Made by a program: the position numbers and the translations under genes. A stretch of 26,356 nucleotides of DNA from DATBDM01 sp036269915 (lineage in GTDB: Bacteria > Actinomycetota > Thermoleophilia > Solirubrobacterales > Solirubrobacteraceae): positions 1 to 26,356 of the forward strand of contig DATBDM010000254.1 in the NCBI GenBank assembly GCA_036269915.1, written 5' to 3'. The number at the start of each line of letters is the position of its first letter. Position 1 is the first letter of the stretch. This document shows positions 13,992-20,766 of the stretch, piece by piece. Below the pieces are notes generated by a model. It was not told the DNA's origin. It saw only the letters and a program-made list of their open reading frames with translations, and ran no database searches.

Positions 13992-15207
13992 GTTCCGCAT
14001 CGGCCTGCTCGGATCGGGCACGGTCGGCGGCGCCTTCGCCGAGCTGCTCGAGGAGCGGGCCGGGGCGATCGAGGCGATCACGGGCATGCGCCCCGTGCTG
14101 TCGGGCACGCTCACGCGCTCGCGCGGCGACTTCGGAGAGATCCTCGACGGGTCGGACCTGATCGTCGAGGTGATCGGCGGGATCGAGCCCGCGCGCGACT
14201 ACGTCCTGCGGTCGATGCGCGCCGGCCGGCACGTGGTCTCGGCGAACAAGCAGCTGCTCTCCCAGCACGGCGAGGAGCTGTGGGGCTGTGCGCGCGAGAA
14301 CGGCGTGCAGCTGCGCTTCGAGGGCGCGGTCGCCGGCGTGGTCCCCGTGATCCGGGTGCTCCAGGAGTCGCTCGCCGCCGCGCGGGTCGAGCGCATCCAC
14401 GGCATCGTCAACGGGACGACGAACTACATCCTCTCCGAGATGGCCCGCACCGGCGCCTCCTACGCGGACGCGCTCGCCGAGGCGCAGCGGCTCGGCTACG
14501 CGGAGGCCGACCCCACCGACGACGTCACGGGCCGCGACGCGGCGGCCAAGATGGCGATCCTCGCGCGCCTGGCGTACTCGACCCCGGTCCACCTCGACCA
14601 GGTCGTCTACGAGGGCATCGAGCACATCACCGCCGAGGACATCGGCTTCGCGCGCGACTTCGGGCTCGGCCTGAAGCTGATCGGGACCGCCGAGCGGGTC
14701 GCCGACGGCATCAGCGTCCGTGTCCATCCCGCCTTCCTGTACGGCAACCACCCGCTGGCCTCGATCAGCGGGCCGTTCAACGCGGTCACGATCGAGTCCG
14801 ACGCGATCACCGAGGTGACGCTGTCAGGCCCCGGCGCCGGCGGCCCGCAGACCGCCAGCGCGGTGCTCGGCGACGTGATCTCGGCGATGATCCCGCCCGC
14901 GTCGACGCCCGAGACGACCGAGGACCTGACCGTCGTCAACGACATCGCGTCGGCGTTCTATCTGCACCTGGAGGTCGCCGACCGGCCGGGCGTGCTCGCC
15001 CAGGTGGCGGAGATCCTCGGCCTGCAGGGCGCCTCGATCCGCTCGGTGGTCCAGCGCGGCCTCGGCGACAACGCGCGGCTGGTGATGGTCATGCACCCGC
15101 TGCAGGAGTCGAACTTCTACGCCGCGGTGCAGCTGATCGCCCAGCTCGACTTCATGCGCGCCGCCCCGCGGGCGATCCGGGTCATCGACGAGGAGTTCGC
15201 CGCCTAG
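13975..15207 (+). CDS. hom: Homoserine dehydrogenase
   Basis: A 410-residue NAD(P)-dependent enzyme that reduces aspartate semialdehyde to homoserine. The Rossmann motif GSGTVG is at 13-18. The catalytic region shows VSANKQ (Lys92), GTTNYIL and the signature EADPTDDVTGRDAAAK (177-192). A C-terminal ACT domain (about 336-405, FYLHLEVADRPGVLAQVAEIL) suggests feedback inhibition by threonine. The frame is open further upstream, but the protein begins at the ATG at 13975 inside the last codons of lysA; the upstream residues are an out-of-frame shadow of lysA. thrC begins at the base directly after its stop. Confidence 0.95.
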   Translation: MPETPEFRIGLLGSGTVGGAFAELLEERAGAIEAITGMRPVLSGTLTRSRGDFGEILDGSDLIVEVIGGIEPARDYVLRSMRAGRHVVSANKQLLSQHGEELWGCARENGVQLRFEGAVAGVVPVIRVLQESLAAARVERIHGIVNGTTNYILSEMARTGASYADALAEAQRLGYAEADPTDDVTGRDAAAKMAILARLAYSTPVHLDQVVYEGIEHITAEDIGFARDFGLGLKLIGTAERVADGISVRVHPAFLYGNHPLASISGPFNAVTIESDAITEVTLSGPGAGGPQTASAVLGDVISAMIPPASTPETTEDLTVVNDIASAFYLHLEVADRPGVLAQVAEILGLQGASIRSVVQRGLGDNARLVMVMHPLQESNFYAAVQLIAQLDFMRAAPRAIRVIDEEFAA

Positions 15208-16227
15208 ATGCACAAGACCGGTCTGATCGAACGCTGGCACGAGTGCCTGCCGTTCGCCCCCGAGGACCCGATCGTCTCGCTCGGCGAGGGCTCGACGCCG
15301 CTCGTGCTCGCCGAGCGGGTCTCCGAGCGCGTCGGCGCCGAGGTGTGGCTGAAGATCGAGGGCGCCAATCCGACCGGCTCCTTCAAGGACCGCGGGATGA
15401 CCTGCGCGGTCTCGGCCGCGGTGCGCGAGGGCGCCGAGGCGGTCCTGTGCGCGTCCACCGGCAACACCGCGGCGAGCGCGGCGGCCTACGCGGCGCGGGC
15501 GGGGCTGCGCGGCGCCGTGATCGTCCCCGAGGGCAAGATCGCCACCGGCAAGCTCGCCCAGGCGCTGATGCACGGCGCGCGCGTCATCGCGCTGCGCGGC
15601 AACTTCGACCAGGCGCTGACGCTCGTCCGCGAGCTCGCGTCGCGGCATCCGATCGCGCTGGTGAACTCGGTCAACCCGTTCCGGCTGGAGGGGCAGAAGA
15701 CCGCGTCGCTGGAGATCGCCGAGGACCTCGGCGACATCGACGCGCTCGCGATCCCCGTCGGCAACGCGGGCAACATCACGGCCTACTGGAAGGGGTTCGT
15801 CGAGGCCGGCCGGCGAAGGCCGCGCATGCTCGGCTTCCAGGCCGAGGGCGCCGCTCCGATCGTCCGCGGCGAGCCCGTCGAGCACCCCGAGACGGTGGCG
15901 AGCGCGATCCGCATCGGCAACCCGGCCCGCTGGGAGGAGGCCGTCGACGCGATGCGCGCCTCGAACGGACGCATCGAGGCGATCTCCGACGATCAGATCC
16001 TCGAGGCCTACCGCTTCCTCGCCGCCCAGGAGGGCGTGTTCTGCGAGCCGGCCTCGGCCGCCGGGGTCGCCGGCCTCTTCGCGCACGGGACCGACGGCGC
16101 CGAGAAGATCGTCTGCGTGCTCACCGGGCACGGCCTGAAGGACCCTCAGACCGCGCTCGCGCACGCCGGCTCCGTGCTCGGCTGCGAGCCGGAGATCGGC
16201 GCCGTCGAGTCCGCCGTGCTGGGGTGA
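15208..16227 (+). CDS. thrC: Threonine synthase
   Basis: A 339-residue PLP enzyme (fold type II) converting O-phosphohomoserine to threonine. The PLP lysine is Lys60 in PTGSFKDRGM. CASTGNTAAS is the substrate/phosphate loop, IPVGNAGNITAYWKG binds the PLP phosphate, and VLTGHGLKD closes the cofactor site. Length fits the short bacterial type. The ATG follows the hom stop with no gap, and the thrB GTG overlaps the thrC stop (GTGA), so translation is coupled along the cluster. Confidence 0.96.
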   Translation: MHKTGLIERWHECLPFAPEDPIVSLGEGSTPLVLAERVSERVGAEVWLKIEGANPTGSFKDRGMTCAVSAAVREGAEAVLCASTGNTAASAAAYAARAGLRGAVIVPEGKIATGKLAQALMHGARVIALRGNFDQALTLVRELASRHPIALVNSVNPFRLEGQKTASLEIAEDLGDIDALAIPVGNAGNITAYWKGFVEAGRRRPRMLGFQAEGAAPIVRGEPVEHPETVASAIRIGNPARWEEAVDAMRASNGRIEAISDDQILEAYRFLAAQEGVFCEPASAAGVAGLFAHGTDGAEKIVCVLTGHGLKDPQTALAHAGSVLGCEPEIGAVESAVLG

Positions 16228-17075
16228 GCGGGCGCGTCCTCGTCCGGGTGCCGGCGTCGTCCGCGAACCTCGGACCGGGGTTCGACGTCCTCGCCGCCGC
16301 CCTGGCGCTGCACGTCGAGGTCGAGGTGGAGGAGACCGGGCGCTTCGCCGTCCACACCGACCTCGCGATCGCCCGCGACCGCCGCAACCTGTGCGTGCGG
16401 GCGTTCGACCTGATCGCGCCGGCGTCCCGGCACGAGTTCGCGATCCGCTCGGACATCCCGCTCTCGGGCGGGCTCGGGACGAGTGCGGCGGCGATCGTCG
16501 CGGGGCTCGTGGCGGCCGATGCGCTGACCGGCGGCGGCCACGACCTGCTGGCGCTCGCGACGCGCCAGGAGGGGCATCCCGACAACGTCGCCGCGGCGCT
16601 GCTGGGCGGCATCGTGCTCTGCGACGGGCCGTCGGCGACGCGGCTCGAGCCGCCGGCCGGGCTGGAGGCGGTGCTCGTCGTACCGCGCGAGGCGGTGCGG
16701 ACGGCGAAGGCGCGGGCGGCGCTGCCCGCCGAGGTGCCGATGGCGGACGCGATCTTCAACGTCGCGCACGCCGCGACGCTCGTCCTCGGCATCGAGCGCG
16801 GCGACTTCGACCTGATCGCGAAGGGGCTCCACGACCGGCTGCATCAGCCGCGCCGCGCGCCGCTGTACCCGCGCTCGGCGCGGCTGCTCGAGCGCGCGCG
16901 CCCGTGGGGCGCGCTGGGGGCGTCGATCTCCGGCGCGGGGCCGACGGTGCTGCTGTGGACCCGCTCCGAGGACGCCGAGGCGGTCGCCGAGCGCGCCCGC
17001 GTGGCGGTCGAGGGATGGGCGTACGTGCGCCGGGTCGCCTTCGAAGCGACCGGTGCGGTCGCGCGGCGTCTGTAG
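16224..17075 (+). CDS. thrB: Homoserine kinase
   Basis: A 283-residue GHMP-family kinase that phosphorylates homoserine for ThrC. The N-terminal substrate motif VRVPASSANLGPGFD (8-22) and the ATP-binding GHMP motif PLSGGLGTSAAA (79-90) are clear. The C-terminal motif SISGAGPTVLLW is also present. The start is GTG at 16224, overlapping the thrC stop by 4 nt; no other start gives the complete substrate motif. Slightly short for the family but complete. It ends 9 nt before the glutaredoxin-like gene. Confidence 0.95.
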   Translation: MSGRVLVRVPASSANLGPGFDVLAAALALHVEVEVEETGRFAVHTDLAIARDRRNLCVRAFDLIAPASRHEFAIRSDIPLSGGLGTSAAAIVAGLVAADALTGGGHDLLALATRQEGHPDNVAAALLGGIVLCDGPSATRLEPPAGLEAVLVVPREAVRTAKARAALPAEVPMADAIFNVAHAATLVLGIERGDFDLIAKGLHDRLHQPRRAPLYPRSARLLERARPWGALGASISGAGPTVLLWTRSEDAEAVAERARVAVEGWAYVRRVAFEATGAVARRL

Positions 17076-17078
17076 GTT
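17073..17078 (+). promoter_or_regulatory. Candidate -10 hexamer of the glutaredoxin-like gene
   Basis: TAGGTT, formed partly by the thrB stop codon, 6 nt before the ATG at 17085. This spacing would start the RNA at the start codon. Confidence 0.4.
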
Positions 17079-17084
17079 CCCGCA

Positions 17085-17378
17085 ATGCCGCCGATGAAGC
17101 TCCACCGCTGCTCCTGGACGTTCCTGCACACCGACATGGACGCCTGCTGGAAGGTCCAGCGCGCGCTCGACGAGAAGGGCATCGACTACGAGGTCGTCAA
17201 GCACGGCTTCGGCAAGGGCAAGGCGATGCGCGCCGAGATCGAGGAGCTGAGCGGCCAGCGCCTGCTCCCGGTGCTCGAGCTTCCCGACGGCTCGGTCTAC
17301 CGCGCGGAGTCCGATGACATGGCCGCCGCGATCCGGTCGGGCGAGATCGCGGACCGGCGCGTGAACCCCACTGGGTAG
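17085..17378 (+). CDS. Glutaredoxin/GST N-terminal-like thioredoxin-fold protein
   Basis: A 97-residue protein with the N-terminal half of a thioredoxin fold, as in glutaredoxin and glutathione S-transferase: strand MKLHRC, helix ACWKVQRALDEKGIDYEVV, then the cis-Pro strand LLPVLELPDGSVYRAESDDM. The usual CxxC is reduced to a single Cys21 (MDAC), so ordinary dithiol chemistry is unlikely. A further Cys is at position 9. It follows thrB after 9 nt but probably has its own start. The substrate is unknown. It is convergent with the receiver gene; the two palindromic elements lie in between. Confidence 0.7.
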   Translation: MPPMKLHRCSWTFLHTDMDACWKVQRALDEKGIDYEVVKHGFGKGKAMRAEIEELSGQRLLPVLELPDGSVYRAESDDMAAAIRSGEIADRRVNPTG

Positions 17379-17395
17379 GAAGCCGGCCTCCGCCC

Positions 17396-17446
17396 CGCCG
17401 AGTGGCGAGTTCGTACGCCCAGAGTGGACAAACTCGCCACTCGGCG
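17396..17446. repeat. Palindromic element 1 (16-bp perfect stem)
   Basis: Arms CGCCGAGTGGCGAGTT (17396-17411) and 17431-17446 are perfect inverse complements, separated by a 19-nt loop. It follows the glutaredoxin-like gene by 17 nt. Without a T-run it is not a classical terminator, though it could end transcription from both sides. Its 45-nt core (17399-17443), read on the minus strand, is about 80% identical to element 2. Confidence 0.75.
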
Positions 17447-17448
17447 TT

Positions 17449-17493
17449 CGAGTGTCGACTTTGTTCCCGCTGGGGGAACGCACTCGACACTCG
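17449..17493. repeat. Palindromic element 2 (related to element 1, opposite orientation)
   Basis: Arms CGAGTGTCGA (17449-17458) and TCGACACTCG (17484-17493) pair perfectly, with an inner stem GTTCCC/GGGAAC (17463-17468 with 17474-17479) and a 5-nt loop. Aligned to the reverse complement of element 1, 36 of 45 positions match. One difference pair is compensatory (a G-C pair in element 1 is T-A here), which supports a conserved folded form. It ends 8 nt before the stop of the receiver gene. Confidence 0.7.
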
Positions 17494-17501
17494 CCGGTCC
17501 C

Positions 17502-17867
17502 TCAGCGACCCGCGAGCGAACGGATCAAGGCCACGAGCGCCGTGTCGTCCTCGGACTTGTCGAGGTAGCCGTCGGCCTCGCCGCCGAGCTTCTCCGCGCC
17601 GAGCATGCCCACGTAGCCCGAGTAGACGACGACCTTGACGTTCGGGGCGGTGGCGCGGATCGAGCGGATCAGCTCGCCGTCGCCCGGCCGGCCCATGGTG
17701 TCGAGCAGGACGATGTCCGCGCCGCTGGCCGCGGCGGCCGCGCCGACGCGCGAGCGGTCGCGCTCGGAGCCGACCCACTCGATGTCGTCGTGCTCCTCGA
17801 GCCAGTGGCGCACGAGCACGAGGAACGATCCGGAGTCGTCGCAGTGGAATACACGGGTTTTCGACAC
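17502..17867 (-). CDS. Stand-alone response-regulator receiver domain (CheY-like)
   Basis: A 121-residue single receiver domain without output domain. The acidic pair is Asp10/Asp11 (FHCDDSG). The phospho-acceptor is Asp56 (DIVLLDTMG). The switch Ser83 lies in VVVYSGYVG and the conserved Lys104 in YLDKS. All key residues are therefore present. The start is GTG at 17867, with no clear Shine-Dalgarno. It lies downstream of an FHA gene and a ParA-type gene on the same strand, 57 nt after the parA stop, with a small CTGAC-CTAC-GTCAG hairpin in the gap. No histidine kinase is present in the window. Confidence 0.9.
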   Translation of the reverse strand: MSKTRVFHCDDSGSFLVLVRHWLEEHDDIEWVGSERDRSRVGAAAAASGADIVLLDTMGRPGDGELIRSIRATAPNVKVVVYSGYVGMLGAEKLGGEADGYLDKSEDDTALVALIRSLAGR

Positions 17868-17924
17868 GACGTCGAGAAGAGTGCCACGGGGCCGAGCCCA
17901 CGCGGGTCCGCATGCTGACCTACG

Positions 17925-18704
17925 TCAGGAGGCGCGGAGCGGCTTGAGCTTGCGACGGGCGTCGGCGAGCCCGATGCGGGCCAGGATCTCGTCGGCCAGC
18001 GCGAGGTAGTCCTCGCCGAGATCGGGCCGGTGATCGAGGATCGAGCGGGCCTTCTCGGCCGACTCGGCGTAGGCGATCGACGCGCGGATCACCGTCTCGA
18101 AGACCTTGTCGCCGAACACCTCCTGCAGCTGCGCGTAGGCGTCGCGGGAGTGCGTCGTGCGCATGTCGGCGATGTTCAGCACCACCCCGAGCCACTCGAG
18201 GTCGGGGTTGTAGAACTCCTTCGCCTGCTCGATGACCTCGAGCGCGCCCTCGACGCCCTGCAGCGCGAAGTACTGCGCCTCGGAGGAGATCAGCGCCCAG
18301 TCGGCGGCGACGAGCCCGTTGATCGTGAGCAGCCCGAGCGCCGGCGGGCAGTCGATCAGGATCACGTCGTGCTGCTTGCGGGCCTCCTTGAGCGCCTTGC
18401 GCAGCACGAGCTCGCGGCCCATCTTGCCGGACATCGAGCGCTCGACCTCGGCCAGGATCGGCGAGGCCGGCACGACGCCGTCGTGCGAGGCCGCGGCGAC
18501 CTTCGCGTCGCCCGTGAGCACGTCGGCGACGGTCGGGCTGGCATCCGCGGGGACGTCGAAGTAGTCCGACAGGTTGCCCTGCGGGTCGAGGTCGATGGCC
18601 AGCACGTCGAGCCCGACGCGCCGGAGCACGTCGGCCAGGGTGCGGACCGTGGTGGTCTTGCCCGTGCCGCCCTTGAGCGACAGGACCGCGATCGTCTCGG
18701 CCAT
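17925..18704 (-). CDS. ParA/Soj-type ATPase (orphan)
   Basis: A 259-residue ParA-family P-loop ATPase. The deviant Walker A KGGTGKTT is at 11-18, with the signature lysine Lys11. Switch I region AIDLDPQGNLS (about 36-46) and the Walker B VILIDCPPALGLLTINGL are present. Length is that of Soj-like chromosomal ParAs. No ParB gene or parS site is nearby; instead, an FHA protein lies upstream and a receiver downstream. It may therefore position a protein complex rather than the chromosome. The start is ATG at 18704; the frame is open further, but a TAGCCT hexamer lies exactly 10 nt before this ATG. Confidence 0.9.
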   Translation of the reverse strand: MAETIAVLSLKGGTGKTTTVRTLADVLRRVGLDVLAIDLDPQGNLSDYFDVPADASPTVADVLTGDAKVAAASHDGVVPASPILAEVERSMSGKMGRELVLRKALKEARKQHDVILIDCPPALGLLTINGLVAADWALISSEAQYFALQGVEGALEVIEQAKEFYNPDLEWLGVVLNIADMRTTHSRDAYAQLQEVFGDKVFETVIRASIAYAESAEKARSILDHRPDLGEDYLALADEILARIGLADARRKLKPLRAS

Positions 18705-18714
18705 GGACGGCGGC

Positions 18715-18720
18715 AGGCTA
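18715..18720 (-). promoter_or_regulatory. Candidate -10 hexamer of the parA-type gene
   Basis: TAGCCT on the minus strand in the 28-nt gap between the FHA gene and the parA-type gene, 10 nt before the ATG at 18704. Confidence 0.45.
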
Positions 18721-18732
18721 CCCAATGGGCGG

Positions 18733-19197
18733 CTACGCGGCGCTGTCGGCCTGTCTCGCGACCGCACCGGCGTCGACGCCGGTCGTCTCGAGGAACCACA
18801 GCGTGTGGCGGCCGACGGCGATCCGGTCGCCGTCGCTCAGCGCTCTCCATTCCACGCGCTCGCCGTTGACGTAGACGCCGTTGAGGGAGCGGTCGTCGAG
18901 CACCCGCACCCCGTCCGCCTGGCACACGATCAGGGCGTGGCGGCGCGAGACCGTCGCGTCGTCGAAGCGCACGTCGGCGGCCAGCGAGCGTCCGACGCGC
19001 GTCCACTCGCGGGCGAGCGCGACCACGCGTTGCGTGCCGTCGTCCTCGTAGGCCAGATAGCGGCCCGGCTCCTCGAGCGCGCCGCGGGCCTCCTCGACCC
19101 ACGCGGGCCGCTCGACGGCGTCGCCGTTCTGCTCGAGCACATCGGTGGCGGGCGGGAGGAACCCGGTCGCCTGGACGTCATCCGTCCGTCGATCCAT
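18733..19197 (-). CDS. FHA domain protein
   Basis: A 154-residue protein with a C-terminal forkhead-associated domain, which binds phosphothreonine peptides. FHA residues are all present: VGRSLAADVRFDDATVSRRHA with Gly69-Arg70-Ser71 and Ser85/His88, then DRSLNGVYVNG. Residues 1-60 are an acidic, probably flexible region. Such proteins read Ser/Thr-kinase signalling; no kinase is present in this window. The ATG at 19197 is preferred over the one at 19203, because AGGAG (19208-19204) is 6 nt from the former and directly touches the latter. A hairpin and a TATGAT hexamer lie in its upstream region. Confidence 0.9.
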   Translation of the reverse strand: MDRRTDDVQATGFLPPATDVLEQNGDAVERPAWVEEARGALEEPGRYLAYEDDGTQRVVALAREWTRVGRSLAADVRFDDATVSRRHALIVCQADGVRVLDDRSLNGVYVNGERVEWRALSDGDRIAVGRHTLWFLETTGVDAGAVARQADSAA

Positions 19198-19220
19198 ATG
19201 CATCTCCTGTGGCGCGGCGA

Positions 19221-19260
19221 TCGCGCCAATCGGTCCCCTGCGACCCGCCTCCTGGCGCGA
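19221..19260. repeat. Inverted repeat in the leader of the FHA gene
   Basis: TCGCGCCA (19221-19228) and TGGCGCGA (19253-19260) are perfect 8-bp arms 24 nt apart. The repeat lies between the FHA start and a TATGAT hexamer, so it would form a hairpin in the FHA leader or act as a protein-binding site. Confidence 0.45.
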
Positions 19261-19266
19261 ATCATA
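19261..19266 (-). promoter_or_regulatory. Candidate -10 hexamer of the FHA gene
   Basis: TATGAT on the minus strand, 63 nt before the ATG at 19197, giving a leader of about 55 nt with a Shine-Dalgarno. Confidence 0.35.
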
Positions 19267-19319
19267 CGCCCACCGGACCTGGAGGGAAGACCCCAACCGC
19301 GACGAAGCCCGCTTCCACG

Positions 19320-19625
19320 ATGCCCCGGTCGCCCCGCGCACGCCGCGCCAGCACGCCGTTCCGGACGTCTTTCTCGGTCGCGCCGCGGGAGCTCTCGTTC
19401 CTGCGTCCCAATGCCGCTCCGGCGGGCCCGCCGCGACCCAGCTGCGTCCATTGCGGGCGAACCCCGCTGGTCGGCGAGGTGCTGCACGTCTACGAGGCGA
19501 CGGGCGGCGACCGCCACGTCTGCGAGCTGTGCCGCTCGCGCCATCGCGAGCCCCCGGCGCGCTCGGAGCTCGTGCATTCGCCCGAGCACCACCGGGCCGT
19601 GAAGGCTCGCACGCGCGCGGCGTGA
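19320..19625 (+). CDS. Small four-cysteine (zinc-ribbon-like) protein
   Basis: A 101-residue protein of unknown function. The N-terminal third is basic (RSPRARRAS). After ELSFLRP a compact region has two Cys pairs: CVHCG and, 24 residues later, CELC, with the strand-rich TPLVGEVLHVYEATGGDRHVC between them. This spacing fits a zinc ribbon. The C-terminal HSPEHHRAVKARTRAA is basic and helical. The start at 19320 is the first ATG that keeps the Cys module with a short N-terminus, but no Shine-Dalgarno supports it and the frame is open to 19209. It is divergent from the FHA gene. Confidence 0.6.
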   Translation: MPRSPRARRASTPFRTSFSVAPRELSFLRPNAAPAGPPRPSCVHCGRTPLVGEVLHVYEATGGDRHVCELCRSRHREPPARSELVHSPEHHRAVKARTRAA

Positions 19626-19645
19626 CCCCACCCGCACGCTGCGGA

Positions 19646-19651
19646 TATCCT
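19646..19651 (+). promoter_or_regulatory. Candidate -10 hexamer of the SRPBCC gene
   Basis: TATCCT, 8 nt before the GTG start at 19660. Confidence 0.45.
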
Positions 19652-19659
19652 CCGCGCCC

Positions 19660-20157
19660 GTGGACCCCGTCACCGCCACCGTCACGATCGGCCGCCCCCG
19701 CGAGGAGGTCTTCGACTACCTCGCAGACATCGCCAACGTGCCGGAGTTCTCCGACCACTACATGGAGCACTTCCGGCTCACACGCGTGAACTCGGTGGGC
19801 GAGGGCGCCGGCGCGCGCTTCCACCTCGACGCGCCGCTCGCGCGCTTCTCGTGGGGCGACATGACCTACGTCGAGGTCAGCCGCCCGTACCGGATCGTGG
19901 CAATCGGGCGCGGCGGCAAGTTCAACCGCAACAAGACGACGACGATCTGGACGCTCGAGCCCTCCTCGGGAGGCGGCACCGAGCTCGAGATGATGACCGA
20001 GGTCGAGCCCGCGCTGCCCACGGATCGCTTCATGGAGACGGTCACGGGCTACCGCGGCTGGATGAAGCGCAACGTCCGCAAGAGCCTGCGGCGGCTGCAG
20101 TCGATCCTCGAGGAGGACCACGACCGGGGCCCGCGCGCCACGGTCGCGGGCGTCTGA
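19660..20157 (+). CDS. SRPBCC (START-like) family protein
   Basis: A 165-residue polyketide-cyclase/START-like protein that probably binds a hydrophobic ligand in a helix-grip fold. The pattern is typical: strand VTATVTIGRPREEVFDYLADIANVPEFSDHY, then strands through ARFHLD, YVEVSRPYRIVAIGR, TTTIWTLEPSSGGGTELEMMTEVE, and the long C-terminal helix RGWMKRNVRKSLRRLQSILEE. No signal peptide. The start is GTG at 19660, preceded by TATCCT and no Shine-Dalgarno. The ligand is unknown; neighbours give no clue. Confidence 0.85.
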   Translation: MDPVTATVTIGRPREEVFDYLADIANVPEFSDHYMEHFRLTRVNSVGEGAGARFHLDAPLARFSWGDMTYVEVSRPYRIVAIGRGGKFNRNKTTTIWTLEPSSGGGTELEMMTEVEPALPTDRFMETVTGYRGWMKRNVRKSLRRLQSILEEDHDRGPRATVAGV

Positions 20158-20178
20158 GCGCTGCCGCCGACGCCCGAC

Positions 20179-20184
20179 TAAGAT
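20179..20184 (+). promoter_or_regulatory. Candidate -10 hexamer of the 20194 lipoprotein gene
   Basis: TAAGAT, 9 nt before the ATG. The closest of the series to the canonical TATAAT. Confidence 0.5.
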
Positions 20185-20193
20185 CCACCGCCG

Positions 20194-20766
20194 ATGCTCC
20201 GTCCGATCCGCGTCTTCGCCCTGCTCGCCGTGCTGGCGGGCCTGATCGCCGTCGCAGGCTGCGGCCAGTCGGAGGAATCCGCCGCCAACAGCTCCTCCTC
20301 CGCCACGAGCGAGGGCACCTACCTCGAGCTCGACCGGCTCAAGTACCAGGTGCAGATGTCGCGTTACCTGAACCCGCACGACATGGAGGACGCCGCCTAC
20401 CTGCGTGGTCTCCCCTCGGGTCTCAAGCTCGGCAAGGACGAGATCTGGTTCGCCGTCTTCATGCGCGTCGAGAACGACGGCGACAAGACCGGCAAGTCGT
20501 CGGGCGTGTACGAGATCACCGACACCGAGAACAACGTGTTCCGGCCGGTCCCGCTCGACTCCAAGCGCAACGACTTCGTCTACCGCCCGCAGACGCTCGA
20601 GCCGAGCGCGATCATCCCGAGCGCGAACTCGATCGCCGGCCAGGGCGTGATCCAGGGCTCCCTGCTGCTCTTCAAGCTCAAGGAGGCGGACCTGCAGAAC
20701 CGCCCCCTGACGCTGCGCATCGGGCCGCCCTCGGGCGGCAACCGCACCGTCGAGCTCGACCTCTAG
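20194..20766 (+). CDS. Hypothetical lipoprotein
   Basis: A 190-residue exported lipoprotein. Signal peptide RVFALLAVLAGLIAVAGC with lipobox VAGC (Cys23), then a Ser/Ala-rich spacer. The rest looks like an all-beta, immunoglobulin-like domain of the DUF4352 kind: YLELDRLKYQVQMSRYLN, IWFAVFMRVENDGDKTG, YEITDTENNVFRPVPLD, and LLLFKLKEADLQNRPLTLRI. Such domains are common in Gram-positive lipoproteins with unknown roles. It is processed presumably by the Lgt encoded in this window. Its stop overlaps that of the convergent penicillin-binding protein within CTAG. Confidence 0.8.
   Translation: MLRPIRVFALLAVLAGLIAVAGCGQSEESAANSSSSATSEGTYLELDRLKYQVQMSRYLNPHDMEDAAYLRGLPSGLKLGKDEIWFAVFMRVENDGDKTGKSSGVYEITDTENNVFRPVPLDSKRNDFVYRPQTLEPSAIIPSANSIAGQGVIQGSLLLFKLKEADLQNRPLTLRIGPPSGGNRTVELDL

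Noticed and set aside
14280..16223. Long plus-strand open frame continuous with thrB
   Set aside because: It is a stop-free shadow of hom and thrC in high-GC DNA, with Arg/Gly/Ala-only composition. thrB itself begins at the GTG at 16224.
12723..17075. T-box or amino-acid riboswitch before lysA or hom
   Set aside because: Gaps of 4 nt or less, or overlaps, leave no room for a leader RNA; nothing resembling such elements is present before lgt either.
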